Shown here in pieces: positions 16,644-24,462 of a stretch of DNA of 34,123 nucleotides (positions are counted from its first letter, which is position 1; the number at the start of each line of letters is the position of its first letter). The DNA comes from Agathobaculum desmolans ATCC 43058 (GTDB lineage: Bacteria; Bacillota; Clostridia; Oscillospirales; Butyricicoccaceae). The notes under the pieces are model-generated. The model was not told the origin of the DNA. It searched no databases and was given only the letters and a program-made list of their open reading frames with translations. The translations under genes and the position numbers were made by a program. Location of the stretch: positions 1 to 34,123 of the forward strand of contig NZ_JNJN01000030.1 in NCBI RefSeq assembly GCF_000701665.1, given 5' to 3'.

Positions 16644-18256
16644 TCGTTTTCTCCTTCTCCGGCCTTCGGGTCAATGGGAACGGTAATGCGTCCACCGCCA
16701 GCCTCAGCCAGTCTCTGATTTTCGATTGCCAGCTGCTCAATGTTGCTCTCCCAGTCGCCACCGCCCATTTCCAGGGTGACCTGCTCGTGTGTCTTGAATC
16801 CATGCTCGGTCAGGATGACGGCGGCGTTGGCCTCCTTCAGCGGATCAAGCTGCCCCTGCACCGGCCCAATCCACCGTGCGCCACACCAAGCAGCTCGAAT
16901 CATCGGATCCTCGAAGAAGCCCGGTGCCCGGATGCGTCCCCGGGCCACCGCCTCCGCCAACCAGACTTCATAGGTGGGCTGGCAGAAGTCAGCCACGAAC
17001 CAGCTCCGGCGCATTTTGAACTCCTCCCAGGCCTCCAGAAGCGCGGCGCGAGAGGCTGAGTAACTGGCGTTAAACTCCTTCATCAGCACCTCGTATGGCT
17101 CGCCCAGAGCAGCCCCGGTCAATTGACAGAAGGTCTTGATAAATGCGTCGAAGCCGGTGGTGGGGATGTTCGGCGCGCCGAACTTGATGTCCTCGCCTTC
17201 GGCCAGATGCGCCACGGTCCCCGCCCCCATCTCGTATTCACTGGGGCTGGTGGACAGGTTGTTTTCCACCGGATTTGCGGAGGGCACTCCGGCGATATCA
17301 CCAGCGCCGACTTCGCCCAGCGGGATCTCGCTCTGGTCAGTCTTGGTGATGATCCAAGCTGTGAAGAAGGATTGGATCAGGGCGGCCATGAGCGCCGATT
17401 CAGTGTATCGGCGAAGCTGTAGCAGCTGCTCAATGACCGGAGCCAGATAGGTCACGCCTCGGTACTGGTCCGGCCGCTCGCTGCCCATGATGTGCAGAAT
17501 GTTCGGCAACCCTGTCCTGGAGCCGTAGGCCTCCACTCGCTTCCATTCGGTCGGGACGGTGGTCGTCTCCCATGGATATGTGTTGTGGACATAATAGGCC
17601 ACCACCATTCCATTGGCGTCGACCTCCACGCCATCGAAGATACGGTTTCCGTTGTCCGGGTTCTTCCCGTCTGTAAGGTGCCCCACGGCGGTGCCGCCGC
17701 CGTAGGCAGCTGGCGTGCGTACCCGGTCGGCCTCGACCAGATGCACCCGGAGAGAGTAGGGGTTGACCGGTGTCTCCTTCATCCTCTGGAACAGCGGGAA
17801 GACATCTCCGCTCTGGAGCCAGGCGATCAGTGCCAGCTGCTGAAGGCCAGCAAAATTGTTCATACCGGTGGCGTCGCAGTTGGCTTTGCGGTCGCTCCAC
17901 AGGCAGAACTCAGCCTCGGTGCGCCGTTGCCAGGCCTTGGCCGTCTCTGGGGAAAGACCGAGGATGTCTCGGTCGATGGTGCTTTTCAGCGTCAGCCCCA
18001 CACCCACAACCTTCGTGCGGTTGGTGTTGATAGCAGATGTTGCCACCGGGGAGGACATGTAGAGCATCCGCCCCCGCTGCCGCAAGGTGTAGTTGTTCCA
18101 GTCAATGTCCTCTCGTGGCGACCCGCTGCGCGGCGTGAAAGCCTTAAGCGCCCGCTTGGTCAGGCTGGCGCCGGCCTCGCTGTATCCTTTGGCTTGTGGA
18201 CGCGCCGTATCGGGCAGGAATAGCCCGGTTTTCTTATCGAGGTAAATGTCACACAC
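16640..18256 (-). CDS. B: Portal protein, lambda family
   Basis: A portal of about 535 residues, the Phage_portal_2 (lambda gpB) type, forming the dodecameric DNA channel at one capsid vertex. Signatures include DIDWNNYTLRQRGRMLYMSSPVA, INTNRTKVVGVGL, the GDVFPLFQRM region, VRTPAAY, GVEVDANGMVVAYYVHNTYPWE and the C-terminal FFEDPMIRAAWCGARWIGP. The start is odd: the only in-frame standard start nearby, GTG 18256, overlaps the SD (AGGAGG, 18261-18256). An ATT at 18247 lies at perfect spacing (8 bases) from that SD. Either a rare ATT start or a weak GTG is used. The gene is strongly GC-rich. Confidence 0.93.
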   Translation of the reverse strand: MCDIYLDKKTGLFLPDTARPQAKGYSEAGASLTKRALKAFTPRSGSPREDIDWNNYTLRQRGRMLYMSSPVATSAINTNRTKVVGVGLTLKSTIDRDILGLSPETAKAWQRRTEAEFCLWSDRKANCDATGMNNFAGLQQLALIAWLQSGDVFPLFQRMKETPVNPYSLRVHLVEADRVRTPAAYGGGTAVGHLTDGKNPDNGNRIFDGVEVDANGMVVAYYVHNTYPWETTTVPTEWKRVEAYGSRTGLPNILHIMGSERPDQYRGVTYLAPVIEQLLQLRRYTESALMAALIQSFFTAWIITKTDQSEIPLGEVGAGDIAGVPSANPVENNLSTSPSEYEMGAGTVAHLAEGEDIKFGAPNIPTTGFDAFIKTFCQLTGAALGEPYEVLMKEFNASYSASRAALLEAWEEFKMRRSWFVADFCQPTYEVWLAEAVARGRIRAPGFFEDPMIRAAWCGARWIGPVQGQLDPLKEANAAVILTEHGFKTHEQVTLEMGGGDWESNIEQLAIENQRLAEAGGGRITVPIDPKAGEGENE

Positions 18257-18272
18257 CTCCTATGTGTTGCAT

Positions 18273-18328
18273 AAAAAACGGGCTGCCCGGCGGCGAAAGA
18301 AGCAAACAAACTCCGCCGAGCTGCCCGT
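18273..18328 (-). terminator. Terminator-like hairpin between gpW and portal
   Basis: The arms 18278-18293 and 18313-18328 form a 16-position stem in the minus-strand RNA, with one G-U pair and one A-A mismatch and a 19-base loop. It is followed directly by TTTTTT (18278-18273, the first base shared with the stem foot). Its 3' edge lies 12 bases before the portal SD. It could attenuate transcription into the portal and later head genes, or mark an RNA-processing point. Confidence 0.65.
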
Positions 18329-18332
18329 GGCA

Positions 18333-18350
18333 AAGCCCCTTCCGGGGCTT
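18333..18350 (-). other. GNRA-capped hairpin in gpW-portal gap
   Basis: A perfect 7-bp inverted repeat (18333-18339 with 18344-18350). On the minus strand the loop reads GGAA, a GNRA tetraloop. It lies 4 bases upstream, in transcription order, of the terminator-like hairpin. Confidence 0.6.
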
Positions 18351-18362
18351 GTACCCATATCA

Positions 18363-18382
18363 TTTTCGTGACCTCACGAAAA
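18363..18382 (-). other. Near-perfect 20-base palindrome after gpW stop
   Basis: Arms 18363-18371 and 18374-18382 are exact inverted repeats of nine bases with a two-base centre. The site begins three bases after the gpW stop codon. Because DNA and RNA symmetry are both good, it may be a hairpin in the transcript or a protein-binding site. Confidence 0.55.
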
Positions 18383-18385
18383 AGG

Positions 18386-18643
18386 TCACCACTCTCTTGG
18401 CACAACCGCAAAGGCTCGCCTTGGGCGTTGTCCTGCCAGCTGTGCGCTTAGTTCGTCAATGCGCTTCTCTGCGTCTGCAATCTCATCCTTCAGCGCGAGA
18501 AGGTCATATCTGGTCAACTGGCGGTCGTCAATGGTATAGCTTTTCACGCCGCCGCTCGCCAGAGCCATATATGCGGCACGCAGCTTCTCCACCGCCGAGC
18601 GCCAGAAGTTCAGTCGTATTTTCAAATCTTCCTTGTCCACCAT
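18386..18643 (-). CDS. W: Head-tail joining protein gpW-like
   Basis: An 85-residue protein of the lambda gpW family, which attaches to the portal after packaging and stabilises DNA in the head. The small helical design is clear: LKIRLNFWRSAVEKLRAAYMALAS, a turn with GGVKSYTIDDRQLTRYDL, then a second helix LKDEIADAEKRIDEL. I choose ATG 18643 with AGGTG 6 bases upstream; a GTG at 18652 lacks an SD. It follows TerL immediately and precedes the portal, the lambda order A-W-B. Confidence 0.85.
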   Translation of the reverse strand: MVDKEDLKIRLNFWRSAVEKLRAAYMALASGGVKSYTIDDRQLTRYDLLALKDEIADAEKRIDELSAQLAGQRPRRAFAVVPREW

Positions 18644-18652
18644 AGTGGTCAC

Positions 18653-20572
18653 CTACCATTCCTCGTAGTATGTATCCAGCCCGCCCTTAGCCTTGAGACT
18701 CCGTCTCTGTGGCTTCGGTACAGGCGTTGCAACGCCCGTTGGATCCGCCTTTCCCCTGAGTGCCTTTAGTCCCCTGTCTATTTCGTCCAGGTTGGCAGGC
18801 AGGGCCTTGAACGCGGCAAGGGCATAGTTGCGGCAGTCCAGAGCCTCGTTGCGCTCGTGACCGGGTATCTTCTGCCAAATCCACGGCTGCTTCTTGGCCG
18901 GGTCATAGACAAGGCGCTCGGAAAGCAGGCCAGCAAAGAACCCAGGGCCGTAATCGTCCCGCTTGGGGAAATGGCAGAATTTTGAGCCGGGCTTTTTCAC
19001 CTTGAGATCGTCCATGATGATCTGCTTTCCGGAGTCGACGCCCAGCTGGTACTGCCAGCAGGTACCGATAGCCACTTTGTTCACCACGACCTTCATCTTC
19101 TTCGGCGGGGCGGTGTAGGACTTGTCCGGTCCTGACATACCCTTGATGCAGAACACCTTGCGGGAAATACGCGCCCGACACTGGAGGCGGACGTCCTGCG
19201 TGAAGTGGCCGCCCTCATCCACGAAGGACATGGAGCATCGCAGACCCAGACCATCTTCAAATCGGAACACCCGGTTGAAGACCACCTCGTCAAGCTTGGT
19301 CCATGTGTTTGTATCATCTGGCCGTCCCATAATGATTCCCTTTTCAATCCCCCACGTCTCCCCGAAATGCCCGTGCCCCACGACCTCATACTCCATGCGG
19401 TCATCCTGCGTATCCACTCCCGCAGTTAGGACGAGCACGCCATCTGGTAGCTCAGCCCCATATTCTTCACGGCGAGCCATCAAGCTGTCTTCGTCCTCCA
19501 AATCGCCTCGGTCCTCCCATAATAAACCGAAACATGTATTATAGACTACTTGCAGTTTACGGGTATTTCCGATAGCATTTAGATATTTTAGAATAATGGA
19601 ATTCCAACTCGCCCACTGACTAACAAAGGCATTCAGCCAAAATGAACGGACACCTTGCAAATGAGCATCCGGATTATCAGCCTCCCAGCGGGCGGGCTGT
19701 CGTTTCATAGTTATTTCATCAGAAATGCATCCACAACCAGGACAGATATACCAAACACTTGTGATTTTGTAGGTCTTTCGGCCTGCCACTATTTTTTGCT
19801 CATACTCATATCGAATGTCCTCAAAGTTAATTTCATGGTACTCACCACAGTGAGGGCATTTACTTTTCCACCGCTCCATCGTTCCCTCGGCATAGGAGGC
19901 CTCGATTGCGCTGGCGTTCTTGATAGTGGGAGTACTAACTTCCACTGCCTTGGCATTGTAAAAAGTCGTTTGTCTGGCCATCGCCAAATCCCAAGGATCG
20001 CCCTCATTTCCAGCCGAAGTTGCCCATCGGTCGCGTTCATCACCCAACACATATCGAATCGGCTTTGATGCAAGGGCGTGTGCTTCTGTCGAACCACATA
20101 GCGTTAGGATACCGCCGGGATAAGTCTTTTGCAAAATGGTATTACTGCTATCACGACTTTTCGGATCAGCAACCTTCTTTTTCAGCGTGGGACAATCTCT
20201 AATCATTGGCGCAATTCGCAGCTTAGAGTACTCCTTTGCGTCAATGGTTGTAGGGTGTACAAAAAGAATACTGCCAGGATCTTCGTCTATGATATATCCA
20301 ATCGTATTGTTCAGAAATTCTGATTTGCCAACTTGAGATGCTGCCACCATAACAATCCGTCGCACTGTCGGGTCTGTAAATGAATCCATAGGTTCACGGA
20401 GATACGGTGTACGCTCCGTGCGCCACGGTCCCGGTTCGGCGCTGGCTTCAGATGATAGACGCCGATTTTTTTCTGCCCATTCTGTTACTGTCAGATCATC
20501 CGGTGGACGCAACCCAGATAAAGCTTTGGAAATTACCGTGTTCAGCCTTGCAGCGTTTTTCTTAGTCGTCAT
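18653..20572 (-). CDS. A: Terminase large subunit, GpA family
   Basis: A 639-residue packaging motor subunit of the lambda gpA family (Terminase_GpA), cutting concatemeric DNA and pumping it into the procapsid. The ATPase half has the Walker A-like AASQVGKSEF (about residue 77) and a Walker B-like YVLGDERDRW. A zinc ribbon follows with CPHC and CPGCGC. The nuclease half has acidic motifs GVDTQDD and MSFVDEGGH. It starts at ATG 20572, overlapping the small subunit by 11 bases. The 5' (ATPase) part is AT-richer (38 percent GC in 19561-19620) than the 3' (nuclease) part (62 percent in 18841-18900), suggesting a recombinant gene with its junction near 19.5 kb. Confidence 0.95.
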   Translation of the reverse strand: MTTKKNAARLNTVISKALSGLRPPDDLTVTEWAEKNRRLSSEASAEPGPWRTERTPYLREPMDSFTDPTVRRIVMVAASQVGKSEFLNNTIGYIIDEDPGSILFVHPTTIDAKEYSKLRIAPMIRDCPTLKKKVADPKSRDSSNTILQKTYPGGILTLCGSTEAHALASKPIRYVLGDERDRWATSAGNEGDPWDLAMARQTTFYNAKAVEVSTPTIKNASAIEASYAEGTMERWKSKCPHCGEYHEINFEDIRYEYEQKIVAGRKTYKITSVWYICPGCGCISDEITMKRQPARWEADNPDAHLQGVRSFWLNAFVSQWASWNSIILKYLNAIGNTRKLQVVYNTCFGLLWEDRGDLEDEDSLMARREEYGAELPDGVLVLTAGVDTQDDRMEYEVVGHGHFGETWGIEKGIIMGRPDDTNTWTKLDEVVFNRVFRFEDGLGLRCSMSFVDEGGHFTQDVRLQCRARISRKVFCIKGMSGPDKSYTAPPKKMKVVVNKVAIGTCWQYQLGVDSGKQIIMDDLKVKKPGSKFCHFPKRDDYGPGFFAGLLSERLVYDPAKKQPWIWQKIPGHERNEALDCRNYALAAFKALPANLDEIDRGLKALRGKADPTGVATPVPKPQRRSLKAKGGLDTYYEEW

Positions 20573-21128
20573 CTATATCACGTCCGCTTGTTTCCCAATC
20601 TTTCCGCTCGCGGACGCGTTCCTCATATTTTTGAGGGTCATATCGGTAATTTGACAGCTCACGCATGATTTTATGAACTTCCTTGCGAATTAGTTCGGCA
20701 ACTTCAGCGGGCGTTTTCACTCTCACAACATCAACAGCCAGCCGTCCAGGCAGTGCAATCAATGCGCCGCGTATGGAAAAGATCATATCAGATGTTATTG
20801 CTTCCACATCATCACTACTATGCATTTTCCCCTGCAATTCCTGCAACTCAAGTTGTGCAATTTTGGCTTTGGTGGAGCGCAAGGATGCGTCAGCTGTTCT
20901 TCGCACCTTGTCAACCTTCAAATCTTCCTCGCTCACATCATCCTTGGAAAGAAAATTGATATATCTCTGAACAGCGTCACACAAAGGAAATCGACCGCGT
21001 TGTGCGGCTATGATGGTTCCATCTTGCGCCATCTGCTGAACTCGTCGGGCGGACAGTCCCAGTATCATTGCGAGCTCGGTTGTACTTACCGTGGTTTCAT
21101 CGGTAATTCTTTCCGATTTTTCAGCCAT
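20562..21128 (-). CDS. Terminase small subunit, Nu1-like
   Basis: A 188-residue DNA-recognition subunit. The N-terminal winged-helix part (TTVSTTELAMILGLSARRVQQMAQDG, then GRFPLCDAVQRYINFL) matches the Nu1 DNA-binding domain, which binds cosB. A central coiled coil follows (RSTKAKIAQLELQELQGK), then a helical C-terminus likely to bind the large subunit. The RBS AAAGGAG is 8 bases from ATG 21128. The 280-base non-coding stretch upstream is the expected place for the cos site it would bind. Confidence 0.88.
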   Translation of the reverse strand: MAEKSERITDETTVSTTELAMILGLSARRVQQMAQDGTIIAAQRGRFPLCDAVQRYINFLSKDDVSEEDLKVDKVRRTADASLRSTKAKIAQLELQELQGKMHSSDDVEAITSDMIFSIRGALIALPGRLAVDVVRVKTPAEVAELIRKEVHKIMRELSNYRYDPQKYEERVRERKDWETSGRDIDDD

Positions 21129-21409
21129 ATATCAAACTCCTTTCCTGTGAAATCGTAACGAAATGCCAATATTTTTTGTTTGCTAACTGAATGAATGTCG
21201 GGGTCGTTGAGCCCGCAACCCATTGGCAGGGGGCGTCACAGTACCTTGCCCTGCCGGTTCGGTGTCGCCTCTGAATGGTCTCTTCTGGCACTTGCAACGC
21301 CTCTCTGCGTCTTGGCATGGTAACACCCAGGGCAGAACACGCTTCGCGCTCTCACACGCTCTACGAGTCTGTCCTGGGCTATGCCGTGCGTATGGGGTGG
21401 AGGGGTACC
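21129..21409 (-). other. Non-coding stretch before terminase; candidate cos/packaging region
   Basis: No gene with a credible start and RBS was found in these 281 bases. The stretch holds a 7-bp inverted repeat (21225-21231 with 21249-21255) and a T-rich tract near 21170. One frame contains a short CPGC-bearing peptide (around 21330-21250) without a good start. In lambda-type phages with Nu1/GpA terminases, cos lies just upstream of the small subunit gene, so this is the natural candidate. No sequence feature proves it. Confidence 0.35.
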
Positions 21410-21934
21410 TTAGTACTTGGTCAGCAGCTCCGCATTACTGTACCCGTGGACGCCCTTGGTCATCATGGCAAGGAAATCGTCACGCGAGAACTCAGACAGG
21501 CGGAATACCTCTTCAGGCCGCATACCCAGCTGCCTGCTGATTTCCTGCACGCTCTTTCCATCGTCCAGCAGGCGCTTTACGATGGCCTTCATAGGCTCCA
21601 GCAGATGTGTGCCACGGGCGCGGTTGTGGGTGACGGTGCCGTAGATGTCTTCCGACGCGTCCTCATGTCGCACGATCACCACAGGGACTTTGCCGCCGAG
21701 CTGCGTCCGTAACGGTTCCGCCCCGGCCACAGTCCACCGATGGAAGCCATCAATGATGGTGTAATCAGGCCGTACCACGATTGGCAGCGTCCAGCCGTTG
21801 GTTTCGATGGAGCGGGTCAGCAGCTCCAGGTTTTCCCGGCTGACCTTGTTGGGGTTGTAATCGTTCGGCCGGAGCTTATCGCGGTCCACCCATTGCAGGG
21901 AAGAGAGGGGTGCGAACAGGTCCACATCAGCCAT
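21410..21934 (-). CDS. ibrB: ParB-like nuclease-domain protein, IbrB-like
   Basis: A 174-residue protein with a ParB N-terminal-like domain (VDRDKLRPNDYNPNKVS, ITRS-like helix LELLTRSIETNGWTLPIVV, and the DGFHRWTVAG motif resembling the ParB GERR/GHRR box). A helix-turn-helix-like C-terminal part follows (KSVQEISRQLGMRPEEVFRLSEF). It resembles IbrB, which in Escherichia coli is encoded next to the PAPS reductase-like IbrA. The RBS AAAGGAGGTGA precedes ATG 21934, which is 8 bases inside the IbrA-like gene. ParB-fold domains bind CTP and can bind DNA; the substrate here is unknown. Confidence 0.8.
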   Translation of the reverse strand: MADVDLFAPLSSLQWVDRDKLRPNDYNPNKVSRENLELLTRSIETNGWTLPIVVRPDYTIIDGFHRWTVAGAEPLRTQLGGKVPVVIVRHEDASEDIYGTVTHNRARGTHLLEPMKAIVKRLLDDGKSVQEISRQLGMRPEEVFRLSEFSRDDFLAMMTKGVHGYSNAELLTKY

Positions 21935-23081
21935 TTGCCTCACCTCCTTTGCGGAAGTTCTTGGCATAGGCTGCGTAGGCACAGGAGATATCCTGATAGA
22001 TGGCCCGGAGCGTCCTCAGCTTGGGGTCGCCGGCCACCAGCCCCTCGTACATCTTCCGGTAATCGCGGGGCCGAGCCATTCCGTCCATGCGGATAAAGAG
22101 CTTGCGGTATTGCTTTGCGACATCCTTTTTGTGCGGCGTGTTGAAGAAGTCGCCCGGGTGGATCAGCAGCATATCTTTCAGGAGGGCGCGGTAATCCTTC
22201 TTGTCCTCGCCCTCCAGTTCCCGCCGCTTCTTGGTGGTGCGGTGGAACATCTCGCTGTCCCAGTACATCACGGCCAGGTATGCGTTCGGCTCGCGCCGAA
22301 GAACACGCTCCATCAAATTCGGATCGTACTCACCGAGATGCACCAGGACGGGAACGGTATCGACAGAGAAGAATTGCGAAACCCGCAGCTGGTTCCGATT
22401 GACCCCGACCTGGTACATCTGCAGGTAAACTTCCGGCACCTCCATCCGCTGATCCCGGAGGTAGAGCCACACATCAGTGGTCCTCCAGTCGTAGATCGGA
22501 TAGATGGTGTTGGTGCCAGTGATTCCCTTTGCTCCCATGTTCAGAGCAGCCATGTACTGAAGGCGCTGGATAGACTCGGCCGCCCGGACGCCGGTGATCA
22601 TAATACCGTCGCCGGTTACCCGTGGGAGAAAGGACTGATAGTTGTCCACCCGCGGCCGGAGCTGTGGGTGGTTGCGAATAGCGAAGGGAGGGGGCTGGCG
22701 TACCCAGACATCCCGCTTGCGCCGGTCCCAGCAAACGAAGGTTTCGTCGCTGGATAGCTCATTGAGACAGCTGAAATGCTTGACCTCGATGCACCACCAT
22801 TGGAACTTGGCGCCGGCCAGTAAAAACCGCTTGCGCCACATCTTAGTCGTGGCTTCAATGCAATCGAAGATTGCCTCCTCGTCGATGAAAAGGACGGTCA
22901 AAAGGGAGGCGTCGATCTCGCCGGCCTGGATCAGCTTATAGACCAGATCCGCCAGAACGATGCTGTCCTTCCCGCCGGAGAAAGAAAGGTATACGGGAAC
23001 ACCGTTGGAAAACACATTCTTGATGCGCTGCCGGGCGGCGGTCACAACGTCCATGTCGGACGGTACTCGTTTCACAGCCAT
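21927..23081 (-). CDS. ibrA: PP-loop / PAPS reductase-like protein, IbrA (DUF3440)-like
   Basis: A 384-residue protein of the adenine nucleotide alpha-hydrolase group. The PP-loop SFSGGKDSIVL lies at residues 33-43 and would bind ATP, activating a substrate by adenylation. Later parts are IDEEAIFDC, a GVRAAES loop (residues about 165-171) and TIYPIYDWRTTDVWLYL, the arrangement of the CysH/DndC superfamily. The C-terminal 150 residues match DUF3440 as I remember it. It overlaps both neighbours (ParB-like upstream, IbrB-like downstream), so the proteins probably act together. Possible roles include sulfur transfer to nucleic acid or regulation; neither is shown. It is GC-rich like the rest of its cassette. 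Confidence 0.85.
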   Translation of the reverse strand: MAVKRVPSDMDVVTAARQRIKNVFSNGVPVYLSFSGGKDSIVLADLVYKLIQAGEIDASLLTVLFIDEEAIFDCIEATTKMWRKRFLLAGAKFQWWCIEVKHFSCLNELSSDETFVCWDRRKRDVWVRQPPPFAIRNHPQLRPRVDNYQSFLPRVTGDGIMITGVRAAESIQRLQYMAALNMGAKGITGTNTIYPIYDWRTTDVWLYLRDQRMEVPEVYLQMYQVGVNRNQLRVSQFFSVDTVPVLVHLGEYDPNLMERVLRREPNAYLAVMYWDSEMFHRTTKKRRELEGEDKKDYRALLKDMLLIHPGDFFNTPHKKDVAKQYRKLFIRMDGMARPRDYRKMYEGLVAGDPKLRTLRAIYQDISCAYAAYAKNFRKGGEANG

Positions 23082-23683
23082 ATCCGTTCACCACACTTCG
23101 GGCAAAGAACGAACCGCTGTGTCTGCTCGGCCTGCGCCGGAGCGCCCCCGGAGCTTTCCTGCGGGATATACTGCTCTGCCTTTTGGGCCGAAGCTTCCTC
23201 ACGGGCTTCATACCGTTCCCCGGTCTCCCGGATCTCCTCAACCTTGTCCTGATCGATGGTGCCATACTCGCGCAGAGCTTCTCCGGCCTCGTCGGCCTCC
23301 ATGACCATAGCGCGGAGAAGGTCTTCGTCATAGCCAGGGATATCGAGGTCGTCCTTCAGCTCCATGACGAATTCATCCAGCGCGGCCAGATCATCAACGC
23401 CAAGGTCAAAGACCCGATTGTCCGCGAGCATGAGCTTTTTCTTCTGTGCTTCGGTCAACCCGGAAACGACATAGCAGTCAGCTTCGGTGTGTCCCATGGA
23501 GAGCAGAGTTTCATAGAGGCCGTTGCCGGCCAGGATCACGCCCGCCTCGTCGACCACGATGGGCCGGATCTGTCCGAACATCTCGACAGAGCGGCGGAAT
23601 TCCTTCAGCTGCTTGTCGGTATGCATTCGGACATTCCGCTCCGGACGCCGGAGGTCGGAAAGAGGTTTCTTTGTTACCTTCAT
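23072..23683 (-). CDS. ParB N-terminal domain protein with C-terminal CxxC
   Basis: A 203-residue protein. Residues about 5-95 are a ParB N-terminal-like domain (LSDLRRPERNVRMHTDKQLKEFRRSVEMFGQ, PIVVDEAGVILAGNGLYETL, ADCYVVSGLTEAQ). The rest is acidic and helical, ending in a half zinc-ribbon (VLCPKCGERIWL). It is encoded between the two PP-loop genes. ATG 23683 overlaps the upstream stop by 4 bases and has GAGGAGGTG as SD. Its domain resembles the type common in phages next to methyltransferase or PAPS reductase genes. The final CxxC could pair with another protein to bind metal. The function is unknown. Confidence 0.82.
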   Translation of the reverse strand: MKVTKKPLSDLRRPERNVRMHTDKQLKEFRRSVEMFGQIRPIVVDEAGVILAGNGLYETLLSMGHTEADCYVVSGLTEAQKKKLMLADNRVFDLGVDDLAALDEFVMELKDDLDIPGYDEDLLRAMVMEADEAGEALREYGTIDQDKVEEIRETGERYEAREEASAQKAEQYIPQESSGGAPAQAEQTQRFVLCPKCGERIWL

Positions 23684-24462
23684 GCCCGCACCTCCTCAAG
23701 AAAGGCCCGGGCGCTTTCCAGCTTTTCAGCTGCGCCGGCAACGATGGCCGGGTCGATCTCGTAGACTTCCCGCCAGCCATTCTCAACGCTTCCCGTCCAT
23801 TGGCGAGCCGGCCACGGGTGCGTTCCACACAGGTAGCCATTCTTCCAACCATAGATAGGCGGGAGCGGGAGCTTGTGATAATGGATGTAGGCAAGGATGT
23901 GCTCATGGCTCCAGGCCGCGAGCGGGCTATACCGGGTGACGCCCTTTCCATCCGTGTAGATATTGGATTTGCGGCCGACATAATTGCCGTCCGCGCGGCG
24001 CCGGCCGAGGATTATGGTATCAAGAGAATGCGCTTTGAAATATTGTGCCTGTGCCCGGTGCTGGACGATAGAGAACCATCGTCCGGCCTTCTCCGAAGAC
24101 TGAGGGAACAGCATATCGGTGTGCTTGGCCAGCCAATCTATCCCTTGGTGCGTATTGATGACCTCGCACCCGGCAGGCTTATTCCCCTCGACCCATGCCA
24201 TGAAGGCCGGATACTCCAAGTCGCACACACCGATCATACAGTCGGTGACACCCGCTGCCTCACAGAGTTTGCCAAGGACAATGCTGTCCTTACCAGCGCT
24301 CCAGGCGTAAGCTGCGCGTCTCCCGGCCACAGTGGCTTCGATTTCCTTGACCGTTTCAGCAGCCAGCTCATCAATCTCAGCCTGAGAGATCGCACTCTCT
24401 ATAGAGGCAGCAGCTTCCAGCCAAGCGGCGTTGCTGACGCTTTGCTTTCTTCCGAGACTCAT
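23680..24462 (-). CDS. PAPS reductase-like PP-loop protein
   Basis: A 260-residue protein of the phosphoadenosine phosphosulfate reductase family. The PP-loop AWSAGKDSIVL is at residues 53-63, followed by CDLEYPAFMAWVEGN, a LGRRRADGNYVGRK loop and YSPLAAWSHEHILAYIHYHKLP, the CysH-type C-terminal face. Cys212 in LCGTH sits where CysH enzymes carry their ECGLH cysteine, so redox chemistry is conceivable. The true start is ATG 24462, overlapping the symporter stop by 4 bases after GGGGGTGC; a longer upstream frame lies inside the symporter gene. It forms a pair with the following ParB-like gene. Confidence 0.85.
   Translation of the reverse strand: MSLGRKQSVSNAAWLEAAASIESAISQAEIDELAAETVKEIEATVAGRRAAYAWSAGKDSIVLGKLCEAAGVTDCMIGVCDLEYPAFMAWVEGNKPAGCEVINTHQGIDWLAKHTDMLFPQSSEKAGRWFSIVQHRAQAQYFKAHSLDTIILGRRRADGNYVGRKSNIYTDGKGVTRYSPLAAWSHEHILAYIHYHKLPLPPIYGWKNGYLCGTHPWPARQWTGSVENGWREVYEIDPAIVAGAAEKLESARAFLEEVRA

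Noticed and set aside
17492-18223. 243-codon plus-strand frame within the portal gene
   Set aside because: Antisense shadow of a clear portal gene in GC-rich DNA; no RBS or family resemblance.
21121-21318. 65-codon minus-strand frame upstream of terminase small subunit
   Set aside because: No RBS, overlaps the next gene's start and RBS, and its residues look random. A second frame with a CPGC motif has no start codon either.
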